DNA from: Arthrobacter jiangjiafuii
GTDB taxonomy: Bacteria > Actinomycetota > Actinomycetes > Actinomycetales > Micrococcaceae
DNA: 64,000 bases
Reading direction: 5' to 3'
Assembly (NCBI RefSeq): GCF_018622995.1
Contig: NZ_CP076022.1
Span: 1,116,001-1,180,000, forward strand
This document shows, one piece after another, positions 51,315 to 60,667 of the stretch (the stretch's first letter is position 1; each line of letters starts with the position of its first letter). Both the position numbers and the translations under genes were made by a program. Below the pieces are notes generated by a model. The model had not been told where the DNA came from. It saw only the letters and a list, made by a program, of their open reading frames with translations, and did not search any database.

Positions 51315-52154
51315 ATGGCGAACTACACCGCTGCTGATATCAAGGCTCTGCGCGAGCGCACCGGCGCCGGCATGATGGATGTGAAGAAGGCTCTCGACGA
51401 GGCCAACGGCGACGCCGACAAGGCCATGGAGCTTATTCGCATCAAGGGCCTGAAGGGCGCCACCAAGCGCGAAGGCCGTTCCACCGCCGAGGGCCTGGTT
51501 GCTGCCAAGGTCATCGACGGCACTGCCGGCGTCATGATCGAGCTCAACTGCGAAACCGACTTCGTTGCCAAGTCGCCCAAGTTCATTGAACTGGCCGCCA
51601 AGGTTCTGGATGCTGCTGTGGAGTCCGCTGCTGCTGACGCCGAGACGCTCCTGGCCTACAACGTAGACGGCAAGCCGCTCTCCGAGGTCATCGTCGAAGA
51701 AGGCGCCATCCTGGGCGAGAAGATTGTTGTCCGCCGGGTTGCACGCCTCGAAGGCAAGACCGTCGACGCGTACCTGCACAAGACCTCCAAGGACCTTCCG
51801 GCCCAGGTCGGCGTGCTGTTCGCTGTGGATGGTGACAGCGACGAGGCAAAGACCGCTGCGCACGACATCGCCGTGCACACCGCTGCCTACGCTCCTACCT
51901 ACCTGACGCGCGAAGAAGTTCCCGCCGAGACCGTGGAGAACGAACGCCGCATCGCTGACGAGACGGCACGCGCCGAGGGCAAGCCCGAAGCCGCGCTGAC
52001 CAAGATCGTCGAAGGCCGCATGACCGGTTTCTACAAGGAAATCGTTCTGGTGGACCAGCCGTTCGCGAAGGACGCCAAGAAGACTGTTGCGAAGGTACTC
52101 GAAGAAGCCGGCACAACGCCCTCCGGCTTCGCCCGTTTCCGCGTAGGCGCCTAG
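51315..52154 (+). CDS. tsf: Elongation factor Ts
   Basis: 279 residues. Guanine-nucleotide exchange factor for EF-Tu. N-terminal UBA-like domain ALRERTGAGMMDVKKALDEANGD (11-33) and the core signature ELNCETDFVAKSPKF (76-90) are typical. ATG 51315 has GGGAGGA about 11 nt upstream. Second gene of the rpsB-tsf-pyrH-frr core cluster; its own terminator follows at 52199. Confidence 0.97.
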   Translation: MANYTAADIKALRERTGAGMMDVKKALDEANGDADKAMELIRIKGLKGATKREGRSTAEGLVAAKVIDGTAGVMIELNCETDFVAKSPKFIELAAKVLDAAVESAAADAETLLAYNVDGKPLSEVIVEEGAILGEKIVVRRVARLEGKTVDAYLHKTSKDLPAQVGVLFAVDGDSDEAKTAAHDIAVHTAAYAPTYLTREEVPAETVENERRIADETARAEGKPEAALTKIVEGRMTGFYKEIVLVDQPFAKDAKKTVAKVLEEAGTTPSGFARFRVGA

Positions 52155-52198
52155 CCCTTAAGGCACTGGACCTGACGGACACGTCATCATGAACAGAG

Positions 52199-52228
52199 GG
52201 GGTGGTCACCGAGGTGGCCACCCCTTTT
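52199..52228 (+). terminator. Terminator after tsf
   Basis: GGGGTGGTCACC (52199-52210) pairs with GGTGGCCACCCC (52213-52224) through one wobble, loop GA, followed by TTTT. Confidence 0.85.
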
Positions 52229-52287
52229 GTCTGCCCAAAACAGCTCACTAGTCTATAAAGCAAGCACCCTATGCCCCGGGAGGCACC

Positions 52288-53019
52288 ATGGCCCACGTCC
52301 TGAATGAAACCGAACATACGCGACGCCGCGTCCTGCTGAAGCTATCCGGCGAGGTATTCGGCGGCGGAAAGCTCGGCGTTGACCCCGATACTGTGCGTGC
52401 CGTGGCCAAGCAGATTGCTGCCACCGTCGGTGAAGTGGAAGTGGCCATCGTCGTCGGCGGCGGTAACTTCTTCCGCGGCGCCGAGCTCTCCCAGAGCGGC
52501 ATGGACCGGTCCCGGGCGGATTACATGGGCATGCTTGGCACCGTTATGAACTGCCTGGCGCTGCAGGACTTCCTGGAGCAGGCGGGCGTGGAAACCCGCG
52601 TCCAGAGCGCCATCACCATGGGACAGGTCGCTGAGGCCTATATTCCGCGGCGCGCGATCCGCCACCTTGAAAAGGGACGCGTCGTCATTTTCGGTGCCGG
52701 TGCCGGACTGCCCTACTTCTCCACCGACACGGTTGCAGCCCAGCGGGCCCTGGAGGTGCACGCCGACGAGGTGCTGATGGCCAAGAGCGGCGTGGACGGC
52801 GTTTACACCGCGGATCCGCATAAGGACCCGACCGCCAAGCGTCTCGAGACGCTGACGTACGACGACGCCCTGCGCCAGGACATCCGCGTGATGGACCAGA
52901 CGGCCATGACCATGTGCAAGGACAATGACCTGAACATGGTGGTCTTCGGCATGGAAGGCGAAGGCAACGTCACCCGCGCCATCCGCGGCGAGAAGATCGG
53001 CACCATCGTCTCGAACTAG
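52288..53019 (+). CDS. pyrH: UMP kinase
   Basis: 243 residues, amino-acid-kinase fold. Phosphorylates UMP to UDP; hexameric, GTP-activated and UTP-inhibited in most bacteria. [15 protein letters not shown] (12-26), [27 protein letters not shown] and [20 protein letters not shown] are intact, as is the late [19 protein letters not shown] 52288 follows GGGAGG. Confidence 0.96.
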   Translation: MAHVLNETEHTRRRVLLKLSGEVFGGGKLGVDPDTVRAVAKQIAATVGEVEVAIVVGGGNFFRGAELSQSGMDRSRADYMGMLGTVMNCLALQDFLEQAGVETRVQSAITMGQVAEAYIPRRAIRHLEKGRVVIFGAGAGLPYFSTDTVAAQRALEVHADEVLMAKSGVDGVYTADPHKDPTAKRLETLTYDDALRQDIRVMDQTAMTMCKDNDLNMVVFGMEGEGNVTRAIRGEKIGTIVSN

Positions 53020-53109
53020 TGCATGCTGCACGGTCCTGAGGTAGGTGCGCTGGGGTCTGGTGCCTGCGGGACCTGGAACTCCGGCAACCCTGTGCCACTA
53101 TGGGCACTG

Positions 53110-53571
53110 ATGCGTCCCACGGTGGAAGGTGCAGTTTCCATGGCGATTACTTTAGGTTCAGACCGGGTGCAGGCATGGTTGGGAGCAGCGGGATTCGCCG
53201 CGCTCTTTGTCATCCTTCGGGCCAGCGGAGTGTTCACACCCGAAAAGGTCTTCCCCGGTCCGGGTGCGGATATAGCCGTCGCACTTCTGTATTCGGCGGT
53301 CCTCGCGGGCTTCGGGGCCTGCCTGCTGGTTCTCAGCCACCGGATCGGGCAGCGCTGGGCAGCGACGCGCGGTCTGGCCGGCTACTGGGCGGCCATGGGG
53401 CTCGGTATCCATGTGATCGCCTGGTGCGGTGCCGGCGTCGTCGTCGGGTCTGCATCCGCCTCAGGCAACCTTCACCAGGCTGCCTGGACGACGACGTTGC
53501 TCGTGCTGCTGGCTTCAGCTTCCGTATTTTTCACCGCTGCCTGTGCACTCCTCCGACTGCGGCAGTCCTGA
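53110..53571 (+). CDS. Hypothetical four-helix membrane protein
   Basis: 153 residues from ATG 53110, with about four hydrophobic helices (near 20-37, 53-72, 91-112 and 120-145) connected by short loops; a His/Arg-containing cytoplasmic loop (SHRIGQRWAATRG). No family recognised. Three in-frame starts compete: ATG 53023, ATG 53110 (CACTAT 8 nt upstream) and ATG 53140 (GGAAGG 10 nt upstream). It interrupts the usual pyrH-frr adjacency. Confidence 0.6.
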   Translation: MRPTVEGAVSMAITLGSDRVQAWLGAAGFAALFVILRASGVFTPEKVFPGPGADIAVALLYSAVLAGFGACLLVLSHRIGQRWAATRGLAGYWAAMGLGIHVIAWCGAGVVVGSASASGNLHQAAWTTTLLVLLASASVFFTAACALLRLRQS

Positions 53572-53646
53572 GGAAGGCGGCTTTATTATTCGGGAGGCCG
53601 TCCGCGGCCGAGGGAATATCGTTGCCGCTGATCCAGGTCCCGAAGA

Positions 53647-53740
53647 CCCCTGCACCTCGCAAGCTCGGTGCAGGGAACCGGCGACCCTTTTGCGCCAAGA
53701 GGGTTTCCCCTCCACCTCGCAAGCTCGGTGCAGGGAACCC
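53647..53740 (+). repeat. Tandem copies of a palindromic intergenic element, 60-bp period
   Basis: CACCTCGCAAGCTCGGTG followed by CAGGGAACC occurs at 53653 and again exactly 60 bp later at 53713; flanks CCCC and ACCCTTTTG also repeat. In the first copy CCTGCACC and GGTGCAGG can pair, forming a hairpin. Lies in front of frr; no ORF. Confidence 0.8.
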
Positions 53741-53816
53741 TGACCCTTTTGGCTTAGGATGAATAAGAGAGTCCAACCACCACCGCGTGGACGTTTTTTG
53801 CACGTTAGGAGACACC

Positions 53817-54374
53817 ATGATCGACGAAACCCTGGCCGAGGCCACCGACAAAATGAACAAGGCGGTGGAGGTAGCCAAGGAAGACTTCTCGACCATCCGC
53901 ACCGGCCGCGCCACGCCCGCCCTGTTCTCCAAGGTTCTGGTGGACTACTACGGTTCACCCACGCAGCTCCAGCAGCTGGCTTCCTTCGGCACGCCGGATG
54001 CACGCACCCTGCTGATCACGCCCTACGATGTTTCGGCCCTTCGCGCCATTGAGCGCGCGCTGAGCGACTCCGAGGTGGGCGCCAACCCGTCCAACGACGG
54101 CAAGGTCATCCGGGTTGTCATGCCTGAGCTGACGCAGGACCGCCGCAAGGAATACGTCAAGATTGTCAAGACCAAGGGTGAGGACGCCAAGGTCTCGGTC
54201 CGCAACATCCGCCGCAAGGCGAAGGATGCCCTGGACCGCCTGGTCAAGGACGGCGAGGTCGGCGAGGACGACGGCGCCCGTGCCGAAAAGGACCTTGACG
54301 CGCTGACCAAGGCGCACACGGACGCCATTGACGATCTGCTCAAGCGCAAGGAAGCCGAGCTCCTCGAGGTCTGA
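53817..54374 (+). CDS. frr: Ribosome recycling factor
   Basis: 185 residues, the canonical length. With EF-G it splits post-termination ribosomes. [33 protein letters not shown] and the C-terminal [27 protein letters not shown] helix are diagnostic. ATG 53817 has AGGAGA 4 nt upstream; GTG 53787 would add ten atypical residues. Its stop overlaps cdsA (ATGATGA region). Confidence 0.97.
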   Translation: MIDETLAEATDKMNKAVEVAKEDFSTIRTGRATPALFSKVLVDYYGSPTQLQQLASFGTPDARTLLITPYDVSALRAIERALSDSEVGANPSNDGKVIRVVMPELTQDRRKEYVKIVKTKGEDAKVSVRNIRRKAKDALDRLVKDGEVGEDDGARAEKDLDALTKAHTDAIDDLLKRKEAELLEV

Positions 54375-55378
54375 TGACGAACGACCAGCCTCCCAGCAAG
54401 GCTGGCGGTGCGTCCCTTGAGACTGACCCGGCAGCAAAGGCCACGGATATGAGTGCTACTGACGGAGCCGGAGTTTCCGGGACGGACGGTGCCCGGCGGG
54501 CAAGAAAGACGCCGAAACCCCTCAGGACGCCGAAACCCCTCAAGGCGCCGAAGGCACCCGCCAAAGTCTCCAAGGCTGGCCGGAACCTCCCGGCCGCCAT
54601 CGTCGTGGGTGTCATCCTCGTGGCCGCGCTTCTTGCTGCCCTGTTGTTCTTCCCCTTCGGAATCGTTGCCATCGCCACGGTCTTCGCCGCCGTCGGGGTC
54701 TGGGAAGTCAGCCGCGCCCTAGAGGTCCGCGGCATCAAGGTGCCCATGGTGCCGGTACTTGTCGGTACCGTCGCCCTGCCCTTTGCCGCCTACTTCGGCG
54801 GCAGCGAATCGTTGGCCTTTGCACTGGTGGCCACTGTGGTGGCGATCCTGCTCTGGCGGACCATCGACACCGCCGAAGACGCCGTCCGCAGTGTCTTGGC
54901 CGGCATCTTCGTGGTGCTGTGGGTGCCGTTCCTGCTCAGTTTCGCCATGCTCCTGCTGGGTGAACCCGGCGGCCAGGTCAGGGTGGCGATCCTGCTGCTG
55001 CTGGTGGTCTCCAATGACACGTTCGGCTACCTCGTCGGTGCGCTCTTTGGAAAGCACCCCATGGCACCGAAAATCAGTCCCAAGAAATCCTGGGAAGGTT
55101 TCGCCGGATCAGCTGCCGGCGCCACCGTCGTCGGCATCGTGGCGGCCCTGTTCTTCCTTGATCAGCCCTGGTGGTTTGGCCTGGTCCTTGCTGTGGCCAC
55201 GGTTGCCGCGGCAACTGCCGGAGACTTCTCGGAGTCCATGATCAAGCGCGAGCTCGGTGTGAAGGACATGTCCAACCTGCTGCCCGGACACGGCGGGATC
55301 ATGGACCGGCTTGATTCGATTGTCTTCGCCTCGCCGGTGGTTTTCCTGATCTCAGCTCTGCTGATTCCCGGCGCCTGA
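54374..55378 (+). CDS. cdsA: Phosphatidate cytidylyltransferase
   Basis: 334 residues. Makes CDP-diacylglycerol from phosphatidate and CTP, the precursor for anionic phospholipids. The CDS signature is exact: SMIKRELGVKDMSNLLPG, then HGGIMDRLDS near the C-terminus. About eight helices from residue 75 on. The first 75 residues form an unusual Lys/Pro/Ala-rich cytoplasmic extension (KTPKPLRTPKPLKAPKAPAK). ATG overlaps the frr stop, giving translational coupling. Confidence 0.94.
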   Translation: MTNDQPPSKAGGASLETDPAAKATDMSATDGAGVSGTDGARRARKTPKPLRTPKPLKAPKAPAKVSKAGRNLPAAIVVGVILVAALLAALLFFPFGIVAIATVFAAVGVWEVSRALEVRGIKVPMVPVLVGTVALPFAAYFGGSESLAFALVATVVAILLWRTIDTAEDAVRSVLAGIFVVLWVPFLLSFAMLLLGEPGGQVRVAILLLLVVSNDTFGYLVGALFGKHPMAPKISPKKSWEGFAGSAAGATVVGIVAALFFLDQPWWFGLVLAVATVAAATAGDFSESMIKRELGVKDMSNLLPGHGGIMDRLDSIVFASPVVFLISALLIPGA

Positions 55379-55497
55379 CACGGTTTCAGGGCCCAGTTAG
55401 CTCCTGACCCGGAGCTGACTGGGCGCAACGTAAGATATTCAGAGGTTAACCAACAGTCTCGGTACAAGCGGCACGACCACAGAGGAACAGTTTAGAT

Positions 55498-56076
55498 ATG
55501 GACGAAGCGCGGCAGAACAGCGCCCCTTTTGAGCGTGTGGGGCGTCGGGAATACGGGTACAACACGCGCCAAGTCGATGAATTCCTGCTCAAGGCCCGGA
55601 GCTACTACACCTCCGAAACCCCTGGGGCGAAACCCATTACCAGCGCCAGCGTCCGGTCGATGGCCTTTGACCCCGCCAAGGCAGGCTACGAGCCGCAGGC
55701 CGTTGACGCGGCGCTGGACCGCCTGGAAGACGTATTTGCACAGCGTGAAAGAGATCAGTTGATTCAGGACAAGGGCGAGGAAGCCTGGCTGCTGCAGATC
55801 GGCCGCACGTCGGCCGTCCTGCGCGCGCGCCTGCACCGCAAGCCCGGGGAGCGGTTCCGCCGCCCCAGCAAGCGCAAGGTGCCCAGTTACAACATCAAGG
55901 ACGTCGACGCCCTCTGCAACGAGCTCCTCGGCTACTTCGAAAACGATAAGCCGCTCAGCGTCGACGTCGTCCGGCGGGCGGTTTTCCGCGAGGCCAAGGG
56001 CGCCGAGGGCTATGAAGAGACCCAAGTGGATGCCTTCCTGGACCGCGTCGTTGAGCTGATGGCTTCGATCGATTAA
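55498..56076 (+). CDS. DivIVA domain-containing protein
   Basis: 192 residues with three DivI1A-type membrane-targeting motifs: FERVGRREYGYNTRQVDEFL (10-29), a middle one around AFDPAKAGYEPQAVDAALDRL, and a C-terminal FREAKGAEGYEETQVDAFLDRV. Unlike Wag31/DivIVA it lacks a long coiled coil, so it is a paralogue, possibly adapting other proteins to curved or septal membrane (inference). Basic loop RLHRKPGERFRRPSKRK in the middle. Convergent with the symporter gene, 9 bp away. Confidence 0.82.
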   Translation: MDEARQNSAPFERVGRREYGYNTRQVDEFLLKARSYYTSETPGAKPITSASVRSMAFDPAKAGYEPQAVDAALDRLEDVFAQRERDQLIQDKGEEAWLLQIGRTSAVLRARLHRKPGERFRRPSKRKVPSYNIKDVDALCNELLGYFENDKPLSVDVVRRAVFREAKGAEGYEETQVDAFLDRVVELMASID

Positions 56077-56085
56077 CAGCCCCGG

Positions 56086-57552
56086 CTAGCGCCGCGGCTC
56101 CGGCGTATGCAGGCGGGCCAGAATCTTGGCGGCGCCCGACGGTGCCAGATCCGGGCGCAGCCGGGACACCGCCACGGTCACGGCAAACGCCGCCGGCACG
56201 GTCCACGCGGCCGGCTGTTCCAGCCATACGGGGGAGACCCTGTCCATGGTGGAGAGCAGGCCGCCGGACACCATGGCGCCCCCGCACAGTGCAGCCCCGG
56301 TCACCATCCCGGCCACCGCGCCGGGGGCCGTGAGCCCACGCCACCAGATGCCCAGCACCAGGAGCGGGCACAGCGTCGAGGCCGTGAAGGCAAAGACCAT
56401 GCCCACGCTGCCGGCCAGCGCCTGCGAGCTGGTCAGGGCGGCCAGGCCCAGCGGCACAGCCGCGGCCAACACGGCAGAGAGCCGGAATCCGCTGACACTG
56501 CCGCGGAAGAACTCCTGGCTCACCACCCCTGCCAAGGACACCACCAGTCCGCTGGTGGTGGAGAGGAACGCCGCAAAGGCCCCGGCTGTCACCAGTGCGG
56601 AGAGCAGGTCTCCCAGGGCGCCGTCGAACACCCGGCCCGGCAGCAGCAGAACGGTCGAATCGGCGCCGCCTGCCGCCAGCTCCGGGGTGTAGATGCGGCC
56701 CAGCACCCCGTAGATGATCGGGAAAACATAAAACAGGGACAGCAGCCCGAGCACAATCAGTGTGGTCCGTCGCGCCGAGACCCCGTCAGGGTTGGTGTAA
56801 AAACGCACCAACACGTGTGGCAGGCCGAGCGTGCCGCAGAGCAGGGCGATGCTCAGTGAAATGTTCCGGTACAGCGAAGCATGGGTTTCCGGGTTCAGCG
56901 CGGCTTCGAAGGCAGCGCCGCCGTTGGTCCAGGGGAGGCCTTCGCTGGAGAGCCGGAACAGCACAAACAGGACCGGCACGGCAATGGCGGCAAGCTTGAG
57001 CCAGTACTGGAACGCCTGCACGAAGGTAATGGAGCGCATGCCGCCGGTGACCACGCTCAGGCAGACAATGACGGCGACTGCCACGGAGCCCACCCATCCC
57101 GGCAGCCCTGTGGTGATGCGGATAGTCAGCGCCGCACCGTGCAGTTGCGGGACGATGTACAGCCAGCCGACGGCGATTACCAGCAGGCTCGTGATCCGGC
57201 GGACCGCTATCGATTCCAGCCTGGCCTGGGCAAAATCGGGAACGGTATAGGCGCCGGAGCGGCGCAGCGGGGCAGCCACGAACAGCAGCAGCATCAGGTA
57301 GCCGGCGGTGTAGCCGATCGGGAACCACAGGGCATCGACCCCGGACACCAGGATCAGCCCGGCCACGCCAAGGAAGCTGGCTGCAGACAGATACTCCCCA
57401 CCGATGGCCGAGGCATTCCACCACGGCCGCACCGTCCGGGAGGCAACGTAAAAGTCGCCGGTGGTGCGGGAAATCCGCAGCCCGTACACCCCGATCAGCA
57501 ACGTGACGGCGGTGACCGCTGCCAGCGCGGCGTAGCCTGTCGCGGGGTTCAC
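56086..57552 (-). CDS. Sodium:solute symporter (SSS family), monocarboxylate type
   Basis: 488 residues, about 13 helices. Shares with the ActP-type protein at 60664-62292 the sequence GEYLSAASFLGVAGLILVSG (Na+ site region), GGMRSITFVQAFQYWLKL and GTLGLPHVLVRFYTNPDG. Family members import acetate, pyruvate or related acids. Starts at GTG 57552, 18 bp after a DUF485 gene and at the end of a four-gene - strand operon with the sensor kinase and LytTR regulator. Convergent with the DivIVA-domain gene. Confidence 0.88.
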   Translation of the reverse strand: MNPATGYAALAAVTAVTLLIGVYGLRISRTTGDFYVASRTVRPWWNASAIGGEYLSAASFLGVAGLILVSGVDALWFPIGYTAGYLMLLLFVAAPLRRSGAYTVPDFAQARLESIAVRRITSLLVIAVGWLYIVPQLHGAALTIRITTGLPGWVGSVAVAVIVCLSVVTGGMRSITFVQAFQYWLKLAAIAVPVLFVLFRLSSEGLPWTNGGAAFEAALNPETHASLYRNISLSIALLCGTLGLPHVLVRFYTNPDGVSARRTTLIVLGLLSLFYVFPIIYGVLGRIYTPELAAGGADSTVLLLPGRVFDGALGDLLSALVTAGAFAAFLSTTSGLVVSLAGVVSQEFFRGSVSGFRLSAVLAAAVPLGLAALTSSQALAGSVGMVFAFTASTLCPLLVLGIWWRGLTAPGAVAGMVTGAALCGGAMVSGGLLSTMDRVSPVWLEQPAAWTVPAAFAVTVAVSRLRPDLAPSGAAKILARLHTPEPRR

Positions 57553-57570
57553 GCCGGGCCTCCGGCGGGC

Positions 57571-58050
57571 CTAGGCATCATCGACCAGGTCCAGGAAGCG
57601 GCGTTCATTGCGGGTGGCGCTGCGGACGTACAGCGCGCCGCAGACAATGACGAGCGGATACACCCCGGCCCCCAGCAGGATCCAGGGAGCCGGCACGGTG
57701 AACAGGGTCAGGTCGGCGATCACCGGCAGGAAGGCCAGCAGCACCGGCACGCCCAAGAGGATCAGCAGGAAGCCCGCCGCCACCACCAGGGCAAGCCGCA
57801 GCTGGGACCGGATGAGCGATCCAATGAACAGCTCGCCCACCTCAGTCTGCTCATCCAGTTCGCGCGACACGGTGTACGGGACCGCCGCAGCCGGTGCGCT
57901 GCGCGGCGCCGTGACCCGGATGCGCTGCGGACGGCCTGCCGGGCCGCGCGTCGTGGCTGGCGCCTGGCCGGCCAGCTGCCCGGGATCCGAGGCTGCCTTC
58001 GCAGCGGCCGACGGCGTCGGCGGCGGCGATGCTGCCGGCTCCCGGCTCAC
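57571..58050 (-). CDS. DUF485 membrane protein (symporter partner)
   Basis: 159 residues. A Pro/Ala-rich N-terminal half is followed by the DUF485-type region EVGELFIGSLIRSQLRLALVVAAGFLLILLG and a second helix PAPWILLGAGVYPLVIVCGALYV, ending RSATRNERRFLDL. DUF485 proteins such as YjcH typically precede ActP symporters. GTG 58050 overlaps the stop of the LytTR regulator (GTGA), which fixes the start; the frame continues upstream only as overlap of that gene. Confidence 0.78.
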   Translation of the reverse strand: MSREPAASPPPTPSAAAKAASDPGQLAGQAPATTRGPAGRPQRIRVTAPRSAPAAAVPYTVSRELDEQTEVGELFIGSLIRSQLRLALVVAAGFLLILLGVPVLLAFLPVIADLTLFTVPAPWILLGAGVYPLVIVCGALYVRSATRNERRFLDLVDDA

Positions 58051-58796
58051 GAACTCGGCCGGATCCGGCCGGCGGCAAGCGTGGTGCGGACACCGGGCAA
58101 ATGGCGCCGGCTGACTGGCAGTTCCGTGGATCCCACAGTGATGCTCGCCCGGCCGCCGGCCACCCGCACCGCACGGATAAAGGAGCGGGCCACCAGATAC
58201 GAGCGGTGCGTCCGCACGAAGCTGCCGGCCCATTGCTCCTCGAGATCCGCCAGCGGCACCCGGATCAGGTAGGAGGCGCCGTCGGTGTGGAGCCGGGCGT
58301 AGTCACCCTGCGCCTGGACATACCGGATGTCCTCACGGCGGATCACCCGGGTGGTGCCGCCCTGCACCACGGTGACGACGTCGGTATCCGTCACTGCCGG
58401 TTCCGTGCCCGACTCGCAGATCCGCCGGACGGATTCCGCCAGCCGTTCGGGCCGCACCGGCTTGAGCAGGTAGTCGACGGCGGCCAGGTCAAAGGCCGTG
58501 AGGGCCTGCTCCTCGTCAGCGGTGACGAACACGATGGCGGGTGGGCGCTCCTGCGCTGCCAGCACCCGGGCAATGTCGAGGCCGGAGAGGGCAGGCATGT
58601 GGATATCCAGGAAGACGGCATCCACCGCATGGGCTTCAATGGCCCGCAGCGCTTGGGCGCCGCTGGAGGCGCGATGGATCTCGCCGACCCGGGAATCCCG
58701 GCCCAGCAGGAAGGCCAGCTCATTCACGGCGGGCAGCTCATCATCGGCGACAACCACAGTGATAGGCCGGGCGGCGGTCTTTCCGGGTGCGGGCAT
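58047..58796 (-). CDS. LytTR-family response regulator
   Basis: 249 residues. Receiver domain 10-125 with acidic pair Asp18/Asp19, phosphoacceptor Asp64 in VFLDIHMP and Lys112 in YLLKPV; LytTR DNA-binding domain 140-240 (EDIRYVQAQGDYARLHT, FVRTHRSYLVA). Relatives such as BtsR and YpdB regulate carboxylate transporters. Located 19 bp after its kinase gene and coupled to the DUF485 and symporter genes. Likely target promoters are its own operon and the divergent actP operon (inference). Confidence 0.92.
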   Translation of the reverse strand: MPAPGKTAARPITVVVADDELPAVNELAFLLGRDSRVGEIHRASSGAQALRAIEAHAVDAVFLDIHMPALSGLDIARVLAAQERPPAIVFVTADEEQALTAFDLAAVDYLLKPVRPERLAESVRRICESGTEPAVTDTDVVTVVQGGTTRVIRREDIRYVQAQGDYARLHTDGASYLIRVPLADLEEQWAGSFVRTHRSYLVARSFIRAVRVAGGRASITVGSTELPVSRRHLPGVRTTLAAGRIRPSS

Positions 58797-58815
58797 GTGG
58801 AACAGGCTACAAGAC

Positions 58816-60054
58816 TCAGGTGCGGTGGCCGGGTTGCGACTTGGGGATACGCATGGTTATCAGGGTTCCGGCGCCGGGAGCGGTATCGATGACCAAGCCG
58901 TGGTCCTCGCCGTACACCTGGCGCAGCCGCACGTCCACATTCCGCAGGCCCACGTGGTCGCCGTCGGCATGGCCGGCGAGGATGGAGCGCAGGTACTCCG
59001 GGTCCATGCCCACCCCGTTGTCTTCGACGGTGATCACGGCCAGGGACCCGGCGTCGGACGCGGTGATGGTGATGTGCCCGTTGCCGTCGCTGGCCTCCAA
59101 TCCGTGGCGTACGGAGTTCTCGACCAGCGGCTGGAGCGACAGGAACGGGATGGCTGTGCCCAGGACCTCGGGGCCGATCTGCAGGCTGATTTTCAGGCGG
59201 TCACCAAAGCGGGCGCGTTCGAGCAGAAGGTACCGGTCGATCGCCTGCAGCTCCTCGGCCACGGTGGTGAAGTTGCCGCTGCGCCGGAAGGTGTAGCGGG
59301 TGAAGTCGGCAAATTCGACGACAAGTTCCCGGGCCCGCGCCGGATCGGTGGTGATGTACGAAGCGATGGCGTTGAGGGAGTTGTAGATGAAGTGCGGGCT
59401 GATCTGCGCCCGCAGGGCCCGCACCTCGGCCTCCATCAGCAGGGTGCGCGAGGTGTCCAGTTCGGCCAGCTCCACCTGCGCGGCCACCCAACCGGCGACG
59501 TCGTTCGCAGCGCGGACCAGTCCGGCGCTCACCGTCGGGGCAAACACCGCGAGCGTGCCCACCGTCTGCCGGTTGACCTGCAACGGACAGATCAGCAGCT
59601 GCCGGGCGCCACCGTCCTGCCCGGCGCTGCTGTCCCGGCCCGGGCTGAGGTCCAGCCCCAGGGACCGCAGCCCCGCGCCGCGGAAAACCTTGGTCCGGCC
59701 GCTCTCCAGCACCGTGCGGGAGGCTTCCAGCAGCCGGACCCGGGACCGGGGGGTGTCCGGCAGTGACCCTTCCCAGGCCAGGACGGCGGCGGCATCGGTG
59801 ATGACCAGCGTGTCGCAGCCCAGCAGGGCGCGCAGGTGCCGTCCGGCCTTGGACGCACCGCCGGGGGTGAGCCCGGCTCGCAGATGCTGCGAGGCCAGGG
59901 TTGCCGTGTGGAGGGTTGAATAGACCGCCCGTTCGGTATCCGAGCCCAGGTCCCCCTGGGACCGGATCAGCCTGTGGCCCAGGGCCGCCACCGCCACCAC
60001 GGTGAGCACGGCGACGGCGCAGACCAGGGCGATGTCGACGGCGGGGCTGAGCAT
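58816..60054 (-). CDS. LytS-type sensor histidine kinase
   Basis: 412 residues. One N-terminal helix (about 6-25), a GAF-like sensor region (about 60-190), then a His_kinase domain with His221 in AQISPHFIYNSLN and an ATPase domain with LQPLVENSVRHGLE (N box), VEDNGVGM and GVGL-like HVGLRNVDVRLR. With only one helix and an internal GAF-like domain it probably senses a cytosolic metabolite, unlike the multi-helix LytS proteins. First gene of the - strand symporter operon; divergent from DUF485-actP. Confidence 0.9.
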   Translation of the reverse strand: MLSPAVDIALVCAVAVLTVVAVAALGHRLIRSQGDLGSDTERAVYSTLHTATLASQHLRAGLTPGGASKAGRHLRALLGCDTLVITDAAAVLAWEGSLPDTPRSRVRLLEASRTVLESGRTKVFRGAGLRSLGLDLSPGRDSSAGQDGGARQLLICPLQVNRQTVGTLAVFAPTVSAGLVRAANDVAGWVAAQVELAELDTSRTLLMEAEVRALRAQISPHFIYNSLNAIASYITTDPARARELVVEFADFTRYTFRRSGNFTTVAEELQAIDRYLLLERARFGDRLKISLQIGPEVLGTAIPFLSLQPLVENSVRHGLEASDGNGHITITASDAGSLAVITVEDNGVGMDPEYLRSILAGHADGDHVGLRNVDVRLRQVYGEDHGLVIDTAPGAGTLITMRIPKSQPGHRT

Positions 60055-60193
60055 GTCCCCACCCTAGCCGCAGCCGAACGCGAACCTTCGCCGGGTGCAG
60101 GGGCAGGTGTCCGCAGACCGTTCACCGCAGGGGAATGACCGCTTGGCGAGGCATGGACGGTGAAACTTGGTGCATCACGACAGGGCATAGGAC

Positions 60194-60209
60194 AGTGATG
60201 GGGATCACA
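60194..60209. promoter_or_regulatory. CRP/GlxR-type site in the actP divergent promoter
   Basis: AGTGATGGGGATCACA matches TGTGA-N6-TCACA at nine of ten fixed positions. It lies 84 bp before the DUF485-actP start and 140 bp before the kinase start. A single LytTR-like half-site, ACAGTTTGT (60207-60215), overlaps its right end. Confidence 0.6.
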
Positions 60210-60292
60210 GTTTGTGCGTGCGCAGTGCCCGGGGACCGGCGTGGCCGGTGGGAGCGCGCCCGTGCGGACGAGCCCCAACTCAAGGAGGAGCG

Positions 60293-60667
60293 ATGGCAAC
60301 ACAAGAGCCGCAAGGAACCGGTGCGCATGCTGCGCCGCCGGTCGACTTCACCGAAGTCCAAAAATCACCCGAGCTGCAGGAGCTGCGCAAGCGGCAGCGC
60401 AGCTTCATTTTCCCGATGGCCGTGGTGTTCCTGCTGTGGTACTTCGCCTATGTTCTCCTGGCCGACTACGCCCACGACTTCATGTCCACCCAGGTCTGGG
60501 GCAACATCAACATCGGGCTGATCCTGGGACTGCTGCAGTTCGTCAGCACCTTCGGAATCACCATGTGGTACGTCAGCTACGCCAACCGTCGAATGGATCC
60601 CATCGCTGCGGGCCTGCGCGAGAAACTTGAGGCCAAGGGCGTCCGGCGTCCGGAGGAGAGCAAATGA
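60293..60667 (+). CDS. DUF485 membrane protein (YjcH-like)
   Basis: 124 residues. DUF485 domain: SPELQELRKRQRSFIFPMAVVFLLWYFAYVLLADYAHDFMST, a second helix (NIGLILGLLQFVSTFGITMWYVSYA) and NRRMDPIAAGLREKLE. Small partner encoded ahead of ActP-type acetate symporters. ATG 60293 follows AAGGAGGAG. Overlaps actP by 4 bp (ATGA). Confidence 0.9.
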   Translation: MATQEPQGTGAHAAPPVDFTEVQKSPELQELRKRQRSFIFPMAVVFLLWYFAYVLLADYAHDFMSTQVWGNINIGLILGLLQFVSTFGITMWYVSYANRRMDPIAAGLREKLEAKGVRRPEESK

